The translations under genes and the position numbers were made by a program. A stretch of 64,000 bases of DNA from Caldilineales bacterium (GTDB lineage: Bacteria; Chloroflexota; Anaerolineae; J102), in the NCBI GenBank assembly GCA_024102915.1, contig JAGFJG010000097.1, forward strand, positions 41,358-105,357. Direction: 5' to 3'. Under the pieces are notes generated by a model. That model searched no databases. It was not told the DNA's origin and worked only from the letters and a program-made list of their open reading frames with translations. Below are positions 1-8,538 of this stretch, in pieces. The stretch's first letter is position 1; the number at the start of each line of letters is the position of its first letter.

Positions 1-210
1 CGAATGCGCCGCCGGGACGCAGCAGCAGGCTCTTGTCTGGCGGGCAAATCACCACTCCCTGTGCAGATTTGATCTATACGGGATTATCTGCTACAAATCT
101 CTCATCGTCTAGCAAGTTTCACTTCGGCAACTGTTCCGTTTCATTCATCGTTTGTGCTCGCTGGCTGCATACTTGGTTATGTCGCCTGCCGGGCGTAAAG
201 GAGAAATCAC
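1..210. other. Non-coding stretch before the ferredoxin gene
   Basis: No convincing gene is visible. The short overlapping frames here have no recognisable content. The stretch probably holds the promoter of the ferredoxin gene, but I could not fix a clear -35/-10 pair. The ferredoxin ribosome binding site (AAAGGAG) lies at its end. Confidence 0.4.
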
Positions 211-561
211 ATGACCCACATCATTACAGCCCTTTGTCTTCGCGATGGCGCGTGCGTGGACGTATGCCCGGTCGAATGCATTATCCCCGGCATTCCCGAA
301 CAGGAGTGGCCCTGGTACTTCATCGACCCCGACACCTGCATCGATTGCGGCGCTTGCGTCCCCGAATGCCCATTCGAAGCGATCTTCCCTGAGGAAGACG
401 TGCCGGATGCTTATGAAATGCCCGCCGGCGTCGAGTATGTCCCCTGGGATACCAAAGAGAAAGTCACTGCGGATGGCAGCGAAGTCGTCGATTTGACCGA
501 CGCTGTTCAGCCAAACTATGATTATTTCTCAGATGGTCCCGGTTATAGCGCCCTGGACTAA
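211..561 (+). CDS. Two-cluster bacterial ferredoxin (7Fe/8Fe type)
   Basis: Small soluble electron carrier of 116 residues. Cysteines 9, 15, 19 and 23 form the first group. Cysteines 43, 46, 49 and 53 form a classical CxxCxxCxxxCP group. The spacing in the first group (C9-x5-C15-x3-C19) is that of ferredoxins carrying a [3Fe-4S] or atypical [4Fe-4S] cluster beside a normal [4Fe-4S] cluster. The acidic C-terminal extension after residue 60 is common in this group. The start is supported by AAAGGAG eight bases upstream. A strong hairpin terminator follows, so the gene is probably transcribed alone. The redox partner is not evident from the neighbours. Confidence 0.9.
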   Translation: MTHIITALCLRDGACVDVCPVECIIPGIPEQEWPWYFIDPDTCIDCGACVPECPFEAIFPEEDVPDAYEMPAGVEYVPWDTKEKVTADGSEVVDLTDAVQPNYDYFSDGPGYSALD

Positions 562-582
562 ACAACGAGTCGCAGAAAATAG

Positions 583-614
583 AAAGCCCCCTGTAAAACC
601 AGGGGGCTTTTTTT
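583..614 (+). terminator. Rho-independent terminator of the ferredoxin gene
   Basis: Perfect 11-bp stem (AAAGCCCCCTG / CAGGGGGCTTT) with a six-base loop, followed by a run of T. It lies 22 bases after the ferredoxin stop. It may also serve the convergent gene at 631-1362. Confidence 0.9.
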
Positions 615-630
615 GTGGGTGAATCCCGGC

Positions 631-1362
631 CTAAGCGGAAAGACGAGTCCGCAGCCAATTGACGAACGGTCGGGCGACAGGACGGTCCTTGATCATTCCT
701 TCCAGTTGGGCGATGGCTTCGGCCAGGGCTGTTTCGGAGTCGGCTAGAACTTCGCCAAAGGCGGCTGCCGTCTCTTTCAGCGCGTACCGGATGGGCAGAG
801 GCAATCCCACGAGCAGTGATGCCGCTTCCGCCGCCGCCGCATACAGGACGGCATCATCGGCATAGGGTTGGTTGGGTTTCTCCAATTGCAAGGTCACGCG
901 CTTTTCCGTGAGTTGGGCCAGTGCATTGGCAAACGCCATCACCACGGCGGGGTTTTCGGTGCGTGCGGCCAGCATCGAAGCCTGGCTGAAGCAATAGTCG
1001 CCGGTAAGAATGGATACGCCGAGCATATACCGATTTTCGCGCGTGCGCGCCAGTTCGCCGCCGGGAATTCCGGCATGGATATTCGTGGCGAGGTGCAGCA
1101 TCTCAATGGCCGCGGCCAGAGCGGTGCGCTGAGCGACGTCGGTATGCCCCAACCGGCTTGTGCCCAATACGATGATCGCCCTGGGATAATGCGTGTGTAG
1201 ATGCGCAGCCAGGATATTGTCCAGGAATGGATAACCGCTGGCGATAGCATCTTGCATGTGCCCGCGCACCAATTCGAGATCAGCGCCCAACATCCATTCC
1301 AGATTGGATTCCACCACAGCGGTGGGCGATATGCGTTCGATGGCTGCTTTGTCGGGGATCAT
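631..1362 (-). CDS. Polyprenyl-synthetase-like protein lacking the catalytic aspartates
   Basis: 243 residues from the ATG at 1362; an upstream extension to 1518 is open but looks non-coding. The all-helical pattern resembles trans-isoprenyl diphosphate synthases: a lead-in GYPFLDNILAAHL, then a helix with AAAIEMLHLATNIHAGI where the family has AxExxHxxSLIHDD, then GVSILTGDYCFSQA where the family has the AGDxLxxxA helix. The first aspartate-rich motif is replaced by HAGIPGG. The segment is too short for the full second half that carries the other DDxxD. I infer a pseudoenzyme or regulatory partner, such as the small subunit of a heteromeric synthase. The family call rests on pattern only and needs a profile search. 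Confidence 0.55.
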   Translation of the reverse strand: MIPDKAAIERISPTAVVESNLEWMLGADLELVRGHMQDAIASGYPFLDNILAAHLHTHYPRAIIVLGTSRLGHTDVAQRTALAAAIEMLHLATNIHAGIPGGELARTRENRYMLGVSILTGDYCFSQASMLAARTENPAVVMAFANALAQLTEKRVTLQLEKPNQPYADDAVLYAAAAEAASLLVGLPLPIRYALKETAAAFGEVLADSETALAEAIAQLEGMIKDRPVARPFVNWLRTRLSA

Positions 1363-1546
1363 GTGAGGTTCTCGCTGGGATAGCTCGAAGATATGAGAAT
1401 CATACCACGGTCGGGGGCTGTGACAAAGTGAACTTGTTTCCAACTCGTGTAAGATTTTGCTCAAAGGTCTACATTCGTCGTCGGATTGCAAAGTGCGTGC
1501 TTGCGGGGTGGTTGCCAATCACAAATGACGCCGCACTCCACGCCTG

Positions 1547-1555
1547 TGCTAGAAT
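1547..1555 (+). promoter_or_regulatory. Extended -10 element giving an apparently leaderless mutM
   Basis: TGCTAGAAT is an extended -10 (TGn + TAGAAT). Only six bases separate it from the ATG at 1562, so transcription would start at or next to the start codon. No ribosome binding site is present. No good -35 is seen. Confidence 0.4.
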
Positions 1556-1561
1556 GCGGCT

Positions 1562-2386
1562 ATGCCTGAATTGCCCGAAGTCCAAACCATCCTCGACGCG
1601 CTGGAACCGCTGGTGGTCGATCAGCCCATTAGCTCGGTAACCATCCTGTGGCCGGGTGTGGTGGAGCGACCGGGCGCAGATGAATTTCAGGCTCGCATGC
1701 GAGGGCGGCGCGTCCTCAGTACAGGTCGGCGCGGCAAGTACATGCTATTCAACCTGGATGACGCCAGTTGCCTGGTCATGCATCTGCGCATGACCGGCGA
1801 AATGCGGGTTGTACCTGCCGCCGAACCCTATCACAAACACGATCGCCTGGCCTTCCGATTGGCGGACGGGCAGGAATGGCGTTTCAAGGATCAGCGCAAA
1901 TTCGGGCGAGCCTACCTGGTCGAGGATTCAGCAGAGATTGTGGGCAAGTTGGGGCCGGAGCCTTTGGCCGAGAGATTTACCGGCGATTTTCTGCGCGGCC
2001 AGTTGTCGGGGCGGACGGCGGCGATCAAGTCGTTGCTGCTCGATCAGCGCATCGTGGCCGGCATCGGTAACATCTATGCGGACGAAGCGCTATTCCGCGC
2101 CCGCCTCCATCCCCAACGTCAGGGCGGCTCCCTCACCCCATCCGAATGCGACGCCCTGGCTGCGGCGGTGAAAGCGGTCATCCGCCAGGCCCTGGCCGAA
2201 CTGGGCACGACCTTGCGCGACTATCGCCGGCCCGATGGGTCGCCCGGCGAATTTCAAAATAGTTTACAGGTCTTCCAGCGCACCGGCGAACCCTGTCCTT
2301 CATGCGGGACGCCGATCAGTCGGATTGTGGTGGGCGGGCGCAGTACACACTTCTGCCCGAAAGAACAAGTAATCAGTCGTCGGTAA
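1562..2386 (+). CDS. mutM: Formamidopyrimidine-DNA glycosylase (Fpg/MutM)
   Basis: Bifunctional glycosylase/AP lyase that removes 8-oxoguanine and other oxidised purines in base excision repair. 274 residues, the usual length. The N-terminus MPELPEV gives the catalytic Pro2 and Glu3. Lys59 is in the conserved beta-hairpin loop, GIGNIYADE carries Asn170, and the C-terminal finger has Cys245, Cys248, the DNA-contacting Arg260 and Cys265. The fourth zinc cysteine is missing: the family ending CPxCQ reads CPKEQ, with Glu268 in its place. The last codons run into a short repeated motif (aatcagt). Known Fpg enzymes use four cysteines, so zinc binding may be altered. The function call itself is secure. 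Confidence 0.93.
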   Translation: MPELPEVQTILDALEPLVVDQPISSVTILWPGVVERPGADEFQARMRGRRVLSTGRRGKYMLFNLDDASCLVMHLRMTGEMRVVPAAEPYHKHDRLAFRLADGQEWRFKDQRKFGRAYLVEDSAEIVGKLGPEPLAERFTGDFLRGQLSGRTAAIKSLLLDQRIVAGIGNIYADEALFRARLHPQRQGGSLTPSECDALAAAVKAVIRQALAELGTTLRDYRRPDGSPGEFQNSLQVFQRTGEPCPSCGTPISRIVVGGRSTHFCPKEQVISRR

Positions 2387-2457
2387 TCAGTATGCAGTAA
2401 TCGGTGATCAGGGCTTTGAAACTGACCACTGACCACTGCATACTGACTACTATTTGC
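2375..2457. repeat. Short stutter repeat with inverted arms between mutM and acsA
   Basis: Reiterated variants of GTAATCAGT and GACCACT. CAGTATGCAGT near 2390 is the exact reverse complement of ACTGCATACTG near 2440, so the region can fold into a hairpin between two convergent genes. It overlaps the last codons of mutM. It may act as a bidirectional terminator (inference). Confidence 0.6.
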
Positions 2458-4368
2458 TTACGCCTCCAGCGTCGAAATATCCCCCACGTCCTGACCCAGG
2501 GCTTGAGCTTTCAATACCCGGCGCATGATCTTGCCCGACCGGGTCTTGGGCAGGCTGTTGACGAATTCGATCTTGGCGGGGACGGCGATTGGGCCGGTTT
2601 CGTGACGCACATGGTCCTTGAGTTGGTCGATCAGGCGTTCGTTGCCTTCGTAGCCGCTGCGCAGGATGCAATACGCCCAAATCACATTGCCGCGCAATTC
2701 ATCGGGGATGCCAATAGCGGCGGCCTCGGCCACGGCCTCGTGGCTGACCAGAGCGCTCTCGATTTCGGCCGTGCCCAAACGATAGCCGCTGACCTTGATC
2801 ACATCGTCGATGCGGCCAATCACCCAGAAATAGCCGTCATCGTCCTTGCGGGCGGAGTCGCCTGTGAGGTAATAGCCCTTCTCCTGGAAGCGCCTCCAGT
2901 ATTGATCGATATAGCGATCCGGGTCGCCGTACACGGTACGGGCCATGCCCGGCCAGGGGTGTTTGACGATAAGATAGCCGTCCTCGTTGGCCGCGACCGG
3001 CTCGCCTTCCTCGTCCACGACATCGGCCTCGATACCGGGGAAAGGCCGGGTGGCCGAACCCGGTTTGAGGGGCACGGATGGCAGCGGCGTAATCATGAAC
3101 CCGCCGGTTTCAGTCTGCCACCACGTGTCCATGATTGGGCATTTCTCTTTGCCGATGGCGCGATGATACCAGCGCCACGCTTCCGGGTTGATCGGTTCGC
3201 CCACGCTGCCCAATAATCGCAAGCTGCTGAGATCGTGGCGATTGGGCCAGGCGTCGCCGAAGCGCATCAACCCCCGGATCGCCGTCGGCGCGGTGTAGAG
3301 CACGGTAATGCCGTAATTCTCGATCATCTTCCACCAGCGATTGGGGTAGGGGTGCGTGGGCGCGCCTTCGTACATGAAACTGGTGGCGCCGAGGATCAAC
3401 GGCGCGTAGACGATATAGCTGTGGCCGGTAATCCAGCCCGGATCGGCGGCGCACCACCAGCGGTCTTCTTCTTTGAGATCGAAAACCCATTGCAGCGTAG
3501 TGCTCGTGTAAACCTGATAGCCGCCATGCGTGTGCAGCAACCCTTTGGGTTTGCCGGTCGTGCCCGACGTGTAGAGGATGAACAGCGGGTCTTCGGCGTC
3601 CATCACCTCGGTCTGGCAATTCGGTGAGGCGATGGGCAGCGTCATCAATTCATCGTACCAGAAATCCCGCCCCGGCTCCATGTACACATCCTGGCCCGTG
3701 CGCCGCACCACAATCACGTGTTCCACCACGGGCGAACGATGGATCGCTTCATCCGCCGTCTTTTTCAGCGCTACCGTCTTGCCGCGCAGCCACGCCCCAT
3801 CCTGCGTGATCAGCACCCGGCTTTGCGCGTCCTCGATGCGGTCGGCCAGCGCCTGCTCGCTGAAACCGCCATACACCACCGAATGCACCGCCCCGATTTT
3901 AGCGCAGGCCAGCATGGCGATCGGCAGTTCGGGCACACGCCCCATGTAGATCGTCACCCGATCGCCCTTTTTCACGCCCATGCTGCGCAGAACATTGGCG
4001 AATTTGCAGGTTTCCTGCCACAGCCGGTAATAGCTGAACGTGCGTTGGTCGCCTGGCTCGCCTTCCCAGATCAGGGCGAGTTTGTTCTTGCGCCAGGTTT
4101 TCACATGGCGGTCGAGGGAGTTGTGAGCGATGTTGGTTTTGGCCCCCACAAACCACTTGTAAAAGGGCGGGTTGGATTTGTCGAGCACCGTCTCCCAGGG
4201 TTCATACCAATCCAGCGTTTGCGCTCGTTCCGCCCAAAAAGCTGCGGGGTCCTGCACGGCCTTCTCATAAACCTCGTCATAATCCTTGATATACGCCTGC
4301 GCGACAACCTCGGCCGGTGGAAGATAAAGTTCGGATTCAGCGGCGAGGATATCTGATTCACGATCCAT
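2458..4368 (-). CDS. acsA: Acetyl-CoA synthetase (AMP-forming)
   Basis: Activates acetate to acetyl-CoA through acetyl-AMP. 636 residues, typical of AcsA. The adenylate-forming P-loop [11 protein letters not shown] is near 266-276, the A5-type motif TWWQTETGG near 415-423 includes the tryptophan that restricts the acyl pocket to acetate, and the C-terminal catalytic lysine is in [11 protein letters not shown] (Lys613). That lysine is the usual site of regulatory acetylation. AAGGAG lies eight bases before the ATG. Propionyl-CoA synthetase is the closest alternative, but the double Trp favours acetate. The gene is convergent with mutM and appears monocistronic. Confidence 0.93.
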   Translation of the reverse strand: MDRESDILAAESELYLPPAEVVAQAYIKDYDEVYEKAVQDPAAFWAERAQTLDWYEPWETVLDKSNPPFYKWFVGAKTNIAHNSLDRHVKTWRKNKLALIWEGEPGDQRTFSYYRLWQETCKFANVLRSMGVKKGDRVTIYMGRVPELPIAMLACAKIGAVHSVVYGGFSEQALADRIEDAQSRVLITQDGAWLRGKTVALKKTADEAIHRSPVVEHVIVVRRTGQDVYMEPGRDFWYDELMTLPIASPNCQTEVMDAEDPLFILYTSGTTGKPKGLLHTHGGYQVYTSTTLQWVFDLKEEDRWWCAADPGWITGHSYIVYAPLILGATSFMYEGAPTHPYPNRWWKMIENYGITVLYTAPTAIRGLMRFGDAWPNRHDLSSLRLLGSVGEPINPEAWRWYHRAIGKEKCPIMDTWWQTETGGFMITPLPSVPLKPGSATRPFPGIEADVVDEEGEPVAANEDGYLIVKHPWPGMARTVYGDPDRYIDQYWRRFQEKGYYLTGDSARKDDDGYFWVIGRIDDVIKVSGYRLGTAEIESALVSHEAVAEAAAIGIPDELRGNVIWAYCILRSGYEGNERLIDQLKDHVRHETGPIAVPAKIEFVNSLPKTRSGKIMRRVLKAQALGQDVGDISTLEA

Positions 4369-4472
4369 GACAATTGCTCCTTGTGCGGTGGAAACGATGG
4401 GAAAATATCTGAAAACCGGTCAGTTCACTTGTCGAAAAGGTACACAGGTAACTGTTCATCTTGTTTATCGAT

Positions 4473-4539
4473 CTCACGCAAAGGCGCAGAGACGCCAAGA
4501 TGGTCTTGAAAACTTTGCGTCTTAGCGGCTTGGCGTGAG
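4473..4539. repeat. Dispersed palindromic repeat (CACGCAAAG type)
   Basis: Imperfect inverted repeat: the left arm begins CTCACGCAAAGGCGCAGA and the right arm ends CTTAGCGGCTTGGCGTGAG. Similar CACGCAAAGACGC palindromes are dispersed in intergenic regions of many bacterial genomes (recalled, not searched). It is probably a non-coding mobile or structural element. Confidence 0.6.
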
Positions 4540-4570
4540 CCGTCTTTGAGGCCAGATGAATTCATACGTA

Positions 4571-4636
4571 CACAGATTGCACAGATGCTGAAATATTGAC
4601 GCAGACCATCTGAGAAAACAGTGGCAATCTGTCTCA
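4571..4636. repeat. Second intergenic palindrome (CACAGATTGCACAGAT type)
   Basis: CACAGATTGCACAGAT on the left is matched by CAATCTGTCTC on the right around 4625-4635. It follows the 4473-4539 repeat directly in the 376-base gap between acsA and the dCMP deaminase gene. No gene is seen in this gap. Confidence 0.45.
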
Positions 4637-4744
4637 ATCAGTTGCACTTGCGTACCTATTGGATGGGCGTCAGCGAAGTCTAGTTTATCATGCCCGCCGA
4701 AGCGCCCGCCAATGCTTCTTCGCTTTGGCGTGAATTTTCGTCGT

Positions 4745-5242
4745 TTAGGATTCGCCTGGGTCGCCGCGTTCCGGGCGGTGCGCGACCGATTCCAGCAATT
4801 CATCCGGCAGCGAAAAATGTTGCAGCCCGACGCCCGCTTCCGCCAGGAATTGCTGAGCCAGATTATCGGGATATTTGCCGGCATAGACCACGCGGCGAAT
4901 GCCGGCATTGATGATCATCTTGGCGCAGATCAGGCAGGGCTGGTGGGTGACATAAATGCTGCTGCCATGCACCGAGACGCCATGATAGGCCGCCTGGATG
5001 ATCGCATTCTGCTCGGCGTGCAGAGTGCGAACGCAATGCCCTTCCACCAGCAGATGCCCGGCGTCATCGCAGTGCGGCAGGCCGGAGGGCGAGCCATTGT
5101 ACCCGGTCGTGAGAATGCGCCGGTCTTTGACGATGATCGCCCCCACGTGCGCCCGGTCGCAGGTCGAGCGTCGCGCCACTTGCAGGGCGATGCTCATGAA
5201 GTACTCATCCCAGCTGGGGCGTCGATTCATACCGCTCATCAA
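4745..5242 (-). CDS. Deoxycytidylate deaminase (ComEB family)
   Basis: Zinc enzyme converting dCMP to dUMP for thymidylate synthesis. 165 residues. The zinc/catalytic signature is HAE at 75-77 with Cys103 and Cys106 in PCLICAK. The extra N-terminal Cys/His residues ([16 protein letters not shown]) are typical of dCMP deaminases rather than cytidine deaminases. Its ATG overlaps the upp stop codon by four bases, so the two pyrimidine genes are translationally coupled. A role in pyrimidine salvage is supported by this context. Confidence 0.87.
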   Translation of the reverse strand: MMSGMNRRPSWDEYFMSIALQVARRSTCDRAHVGAIIVKDRRILTTGYNGSPSGLPHCDDAGHLLVEGHCVRTLHAEQNAIIQAAYHGVSVHGSSIYVTHQPCLICAKMIINAGIRRVVYAGKYPDNLAQQFLAEAGVGLQHFSLPDELLESVAHRPERGDPGES

Positions 5243-5892
5243 CCCGTGCCGAACTGCCGATCCCCGGCGTCGCCCAGACCGGGTACAATGAACCCGGCCG
5301 GTGGATCGCCCGGCTTCTGTGGTTCCGGCGTCAGGTGATCGTCCAGCGCCGCCAGATGTATATCGACGTCTGGGTGCGCATCGCTCAGGGTTTTCACACC
5401 TTCAGGCGCGCCAATAATGCCCAGATATTTGATCCGCCCTGCCCCCCAACGCTTGAGCACGTCCACCGTGGCCGTCGCCGAACCGCCCGTGGCCAGCATG
5501 GGGTCGAGGATCAGCACCACCTGCACGGTCGGCGAGATCGGCAGCTTGTTGTAATACTCCACCGGTTTCAGGGTGCGTTCGTCGCGATAAAGCCCGATGT
5601 GCCAGACCTCCGCCTGCGGCATCAACTCCCAAATGCCGTTCACCATCCCCAGCCCAGCCCGCAGGATGGGTACCAGCCCGATGCGTTCCTTCAACTCATA
5701 GCCATTGGCGATGTCGAGCGGGGTCTGCACTTGCAGTGGTGACAGGGCCAGGTCGGCAGTCGCTTCGAATGCGAGGAGGATGGTGATCTCGCGTACCAGA
5801 TCACGGAACTTGCGAGATTCGGTGGTGGCGTTGCGCAGGAGCGTGACCTTGTGTTGGATGAGCGGATGGGTCGAGACAAAAACGCGCGGCAT
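5239..5892 (-). CDS. upp: Uracil phosphoribosyltransferase
   Basis: Makes UMP from uracil and PRPP. 217 residues from the ATG at 5892, chosen because GAGGAG stands just upstream and the family begins with xxVxVxxHPLIQHK. An upstream frame to 5970 is open but overlaps the promoter. The base-binding segment [12 protein letters not shown] and the PRPP loop [10 protein letters not shown] are intact. It heads a two-gene operon with the dCMP deaminase. Confidence 0.93.
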   Translation of the reverse strand: MPRVFVSTHPLIQHKVTLLRNATTESRKFRDLVREITILLAFEATADLALSPLQVQTPLDIANGYELKERIGLVPILRAGLGMVNGIWELMPQAEVWHIGLYRDERTLKPVEYYNKLPISPTVQVVLILDPMLATGGSATATVDVLKRWGAGRIKYLGIIGAPEGVKTLSDAHPDVDIHLAALDDHLTPEPQKPGDPPAGFIVPGLGDAGDRQFGTG

Positions 5893-5952
5893 AGCGGCTC
5901 CTCGGAAGTTGTAGAGGCGATTGGACGTTTCGCCGGTGGCTGGTGTCGCCCG

Positions 5953-5982
5953 ATTGTAAACCTTCGCCAATTAACCCGTCAA
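5953..5982 (-). promoter_or_regulatory. Promoter of upp-comEB
   Basis: Read on the minus strand: -35 TTGACG (5977-5982), an 18-base spacer, and -10 TACAAT (5953-5958). The predicted start is about 55 bases before the upp ATG. Confidence 0.6.
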
Positions 5983-6106
5983 TGTCAAAACCGCTATCAG
6001 ATGTGCGTCAAAGACGCACCGAGGCATGAATTGCCCGCGCTTCTAGACTGCGCCCCATGAATTGGGGCTGTTGCGTTTATCGATTCGCCCTTGCACCCCT
6101 GATATG

Positions 6107-6139
6107 AAAAGCGGCGAGTCTATGTTCTTAACTCGCCGC
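6107..6139 (-). terminator. Terminator after the DksA/TraR gene
   Basis: Nine-base perfect stem GCGGCGAGT / ACTCGCCGC with an 11-base loop. On the minus strand it is followed by TTTT. It begins 22 bases after the stop codon. Confidence 0.75.
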
Positions 6140-6161
6140 GGTTCATTCGCTTGAATGCGGG

Positions 6162-6569
6162 TTAATCTTCTTCTGGCTCACCCTCAAGTTCCAGCCCCCA
6201 ACGCGGGCGCTGGACGACCATACCGCGCTTGAGCAGTTTTTCCACCTCGGCCTGGCAGGTGACGCACAGAGTCGCCTCCGGTTTCACTTCCAGGCGTTCC
6301 GGCGGGATTGGGTTGCCGCAGCGCTCGCACATGCCGTAGGTGCCACGATCGATTGATCGCAAAGCATCTTCGATGGAGGCGATGCGCGCTTCCATCGCAG
6401 CCAGAAGCACGACGTTCTTCTCGCGTTCAACAACGTCCGGATCCCCTTCCTCAACATCCACATCCACTTCGCCCCGCAATGCTTCACGAAGGATTTCGAT
6501 GTCCTCCTGTAGATCGTTCCGTTGTTGCGTCAATTGCTCACGTTCAATTTCTGTGCGGGTCGTATTCAT
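6162..6569 (-). CDS. DksA/TraR-family C4 zinc finger protein
   Basis: 135 residues. An N-terminal coiled coil (about 5-75) is followed by a four-cysteine zinc finger: Cys81, Cys84, Cys102 and Cys105, with YGMCERCGNPIPPERL. Family members bind the RNA polymerase secondary channel and modulate initiation, sometimes with ppGpp. The acidic tip DxxDxA of true DksA is not clearly present, so TraR/YbiI-like or Chloroflexota-specific function is possible. GGAG lies eight bases before the ATG. It is monocistronic with its own terminator. Confidence 0.8.
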   Translation of the reverse strand: MNTTRTEIEREQLTQQRNDLQEDIEILREALRGEVDVDVEEGDPDVVEREKNVVLLAAMEARIASIEDALRSIDRGTYGMCERCGNPIPPERLEVKPEATLCVTCQAEVEKLLKRGMVVQRPRWGLELEGEPEED

Positions 6570-6667
6570 ATCATTGCTCCAAATTCAGTCATCCAAAAAA
6601 TGCGAGGCATTCTTTTACCATGATTGTTGACCGGCGTCAATTTTTGCATATCGCCTGCGAAACCAGC

Positions 6668-6696
6668 TTGGGCTGGCACAAATGTTCGGCTATAAT
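6668..6696 (+). promoter_or_regulatory. Promoter of ruvB
   Basis: -35 TTGGGC (6668-6673), a 17-base spacer and -10 TATAAT (6691-6696). The start is predicted about 32 bases before the ruvB ATG. Confidence 0.65.
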
Positions 6697-6734
6697 GACC
6701 GCACCCTTCCTGCCGCCGACGCAGCAATCTAGCC

Positions 6735-7763
6735 ATGAACGACACGCCACTTTCACCGCAGGCTCAGCCTGGCGATAATCTGGATGCGGCTTTGCGCATC
6801 AAACGTCTCGACGAGTTGCATGGACAGGACTACGTGCGCAACAATCTCGACATCCTGATCTCGGCGGCGCGGCAGCGAGGGGACAGTCTGGATCATGTGT
6901 TGTTATATGGGCCGCCTGGGTTGGGGAAAACCACCGTGGCGCACGTGGTGGCGAATGAGATGGACGTGAATCTCAAGATAACGGCGGGGCCGGCGATTGA
7001 GCGCACCGGTGATCTGGCGGCGATTCTCACCAATCTGCGCAAGGGTGACATCCTCTTTATCGATGAGATTCACCGACTTGGACGCGCCGTGGAGGAGATT
7101 CTTTACCCGGCAATGGAAGATTTCGCCCTCGACATCGTCATAGGCAAAGGTCCCAGCGCCCGAAACATCCGCCTCAAACTCCCCCGTTTTACCGTCATTG
7201 GCGCCACCACCCGGCTGGCATTGCTCACGTCCCCTTTGCGCGCACGCTTCGGCGCGGTGCTGCGCTTCGATTTCTACGAAGTCAGCGCCATCGAAGGCAT
7301 CATTCGCCGCGCAGCCGAGCTGACCAACACGCCCGCCACTGAAGAAGGCATCTCCGAGATCGCTCACCGCGCCCGCGGCACGCCGCGCGTGGCCTTGCGG
7401 CTTTTCCGGCGTGTGCGCGATTTTGCTGAAGTGCGTGCGGACGGCCAGATCACCGCTCAGGTTGCCGACGACGCCCTGGATTTGCTCGAAATCGACAACC
7501 TGGGTTTGGATGGACTCGACCGCATCGTCCTGGAATCGATCATCCTCAAATTCGGCGGCGGGCCGGTTGGCCTCGAAACCATCGCCGCGTCCGTAAGTGA
7601 AGAATCTGACACGATCATGGATGTGGTCGAGCCATATCTCTTGCAACTTGGATTTCTGGACCGCACGCCGCGCGGGCGCATGGCCACACCGCGCGCCTAC
7701 GAGCACATGGGCTTTGCTTACCAGGCTCCGGCATCGGAGCAGCCCACACTCTTCGAAGGCTAA
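6735..7763 (+). CDS. ruvB: Holliday junction branch migration helicase RuvB
   Basis: AAA+ motor that drives branch migration with RuvA. 342 residues, the usual length. Walker A GPPGLGKT is at 59-66, Walker B DEIH at 110-113, sensor 1 in GATTRLALL, arginine finger region in SPLRARFG, and the winged-helix C-terminal domain after about residue 265. ruvA and ruvC are not in this window. The amidotransferase and queA follow on the same strand at short distances. queA near ruvB is a common bacterial arrangement. Confidence 0.96.
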   Translation: MNDTPLSPQAQPGDNLDAALRIKRLDELHGQDYVRNNLDILISAARQRGDSLDHVLLYGPPGLGKTTVAHVVANEMDVNLKITAGPAIERTGDLAAILTNLRKGDILFIDEIHRLGRAVEEILYPAMEDFALDIVIGKGPSARNIRLKLPRFTVIGATTRLALLTSPLRARFGAVLRFDFYEVSAIEGIIRRAAELTNTPATEEGISEIAHRARGTPRVALRLFRRVRDFAEVRADGQITAQVADDALDLLEIDNLGLDGLDRIVLESIILKFGGGPVGLETIAASVSEESDTIMDVVEPYLLQLGFLDRTPRGRMATPRAYEHMGFAYQAPASEQPTLFEG

Positions 7764-7794
7764 TTCGCCTGGAAAAGGCGTCATCAAATCGACA

Positions 7795-8529
7795 ATGACA
7801 AATCAGACTTCATCATCTCGCCCACGCATCGGCTTTACTTCACGCGAAGAGAATATCGATTATTTTCTCAAATGGCAACGCGACTACTGGTTTGCCATCC
7901 AATCGGCCGGGGGCGAACCGGTGCGTTTGGTCCCGGAAGAAGTGCAGGATTTCGAATCGACCCTGGATGGGCTGGATGGTTTGTTGCTCACGGGCGGCGG
8001 GGATGTGCATCCCGCTTATTATGATCAGGACATCGATGGTGCCGACCCGGCCAGTATCTTTCCGGAGCGTGATCGCCTGGAGATCGGTTTGGTACGCGCA
8101 GCCGCGGCCAGACACATGCCGATCTTCGGCATCTGCCGCGGCTTTCAGGTATTGAACGTCGCATTGGGCGGCAGCCTGATCCAACATACCGAGGGTCATT
8201 CCGGCAAGACCAACAGCTTCGAAGGCCCCAGACCCCACGAAGTGAGCATCCGACCGGGCAGTCTGCTCGACCGCACATTGGCCTGCGGCCCCAGCGTTCT
8301 GGCTAACTCCTATCATCATCAGGCAGTGCGCCCGGCGAATCTGGCGGCGGGGCTTGCGGCCAGCGGTTGGGCCGAGGATGGCGTGATCGAAGCGCTGGAA
8401 AGCCCGAATGGCGGCTGGATTCTGGGCGTGCAGTGGCATCCCGAACGACTCTATGAGTTGGGAACCGAACATCGGCGGCTGTTTGATGGCTTCGTCGCCG
8501 CCTCTCGGAACGGCAAATCCCCCGATTAA
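7795..8529 (+). CDS. Gamma-glutamyl-gamma-aminobutyrate hydrolase family amidase (class I GATase)
   Basis: 244 residues from the ATG at 7795. This start was chosen because the family begins with xxxRPxIGIT near the N-terminus and the upstream frame only overlaps ruvB. The class I glutamine amidotransferase triad is complete: Cys114 in GICRGFQ, His215 and Glu217 in VQWHPE. PuuD-type enzymes hydrolyse gamma-glutamyl-GABA in putrescine degradation, and related proteins act on other gamma-glutamyl amides. No other putrescine-catabolic gene is adjacent, so the substrate is open. Confidence 0.82.
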   Translation: MTNQTSSSRPRIGFTSREENIDYFLKWQRDYWFAIQSAGGEPVRLVPEEVQDFESTLDGLDGLLLTGGGDVHPAYYDQDIDGADPASIFPERDRLEIGLVRAAAARHMPIFGICRGFQVLNVALGGSLIQHTEGHSGKTNSFEGPRPHEVSIRPGSLLDRTLACGPSVLANSYHHQAVRPANLAAGLAASGWAEDGVIEALESPNGGWILGVQWHPERLYELGTEHRRLFDGFVAASRNGKSPD

Positions 8530-8538
8530 GCGTCTTTT

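Noticed and set aside
2404..3216. Plus-strand frame inside acsA
   Set aside because: Antisense to a complete acetyl-CoA synthetase with all motifs.
6903..7787. 294-residue minus-strand frame
   Set aside because: Antisense to ruvB.
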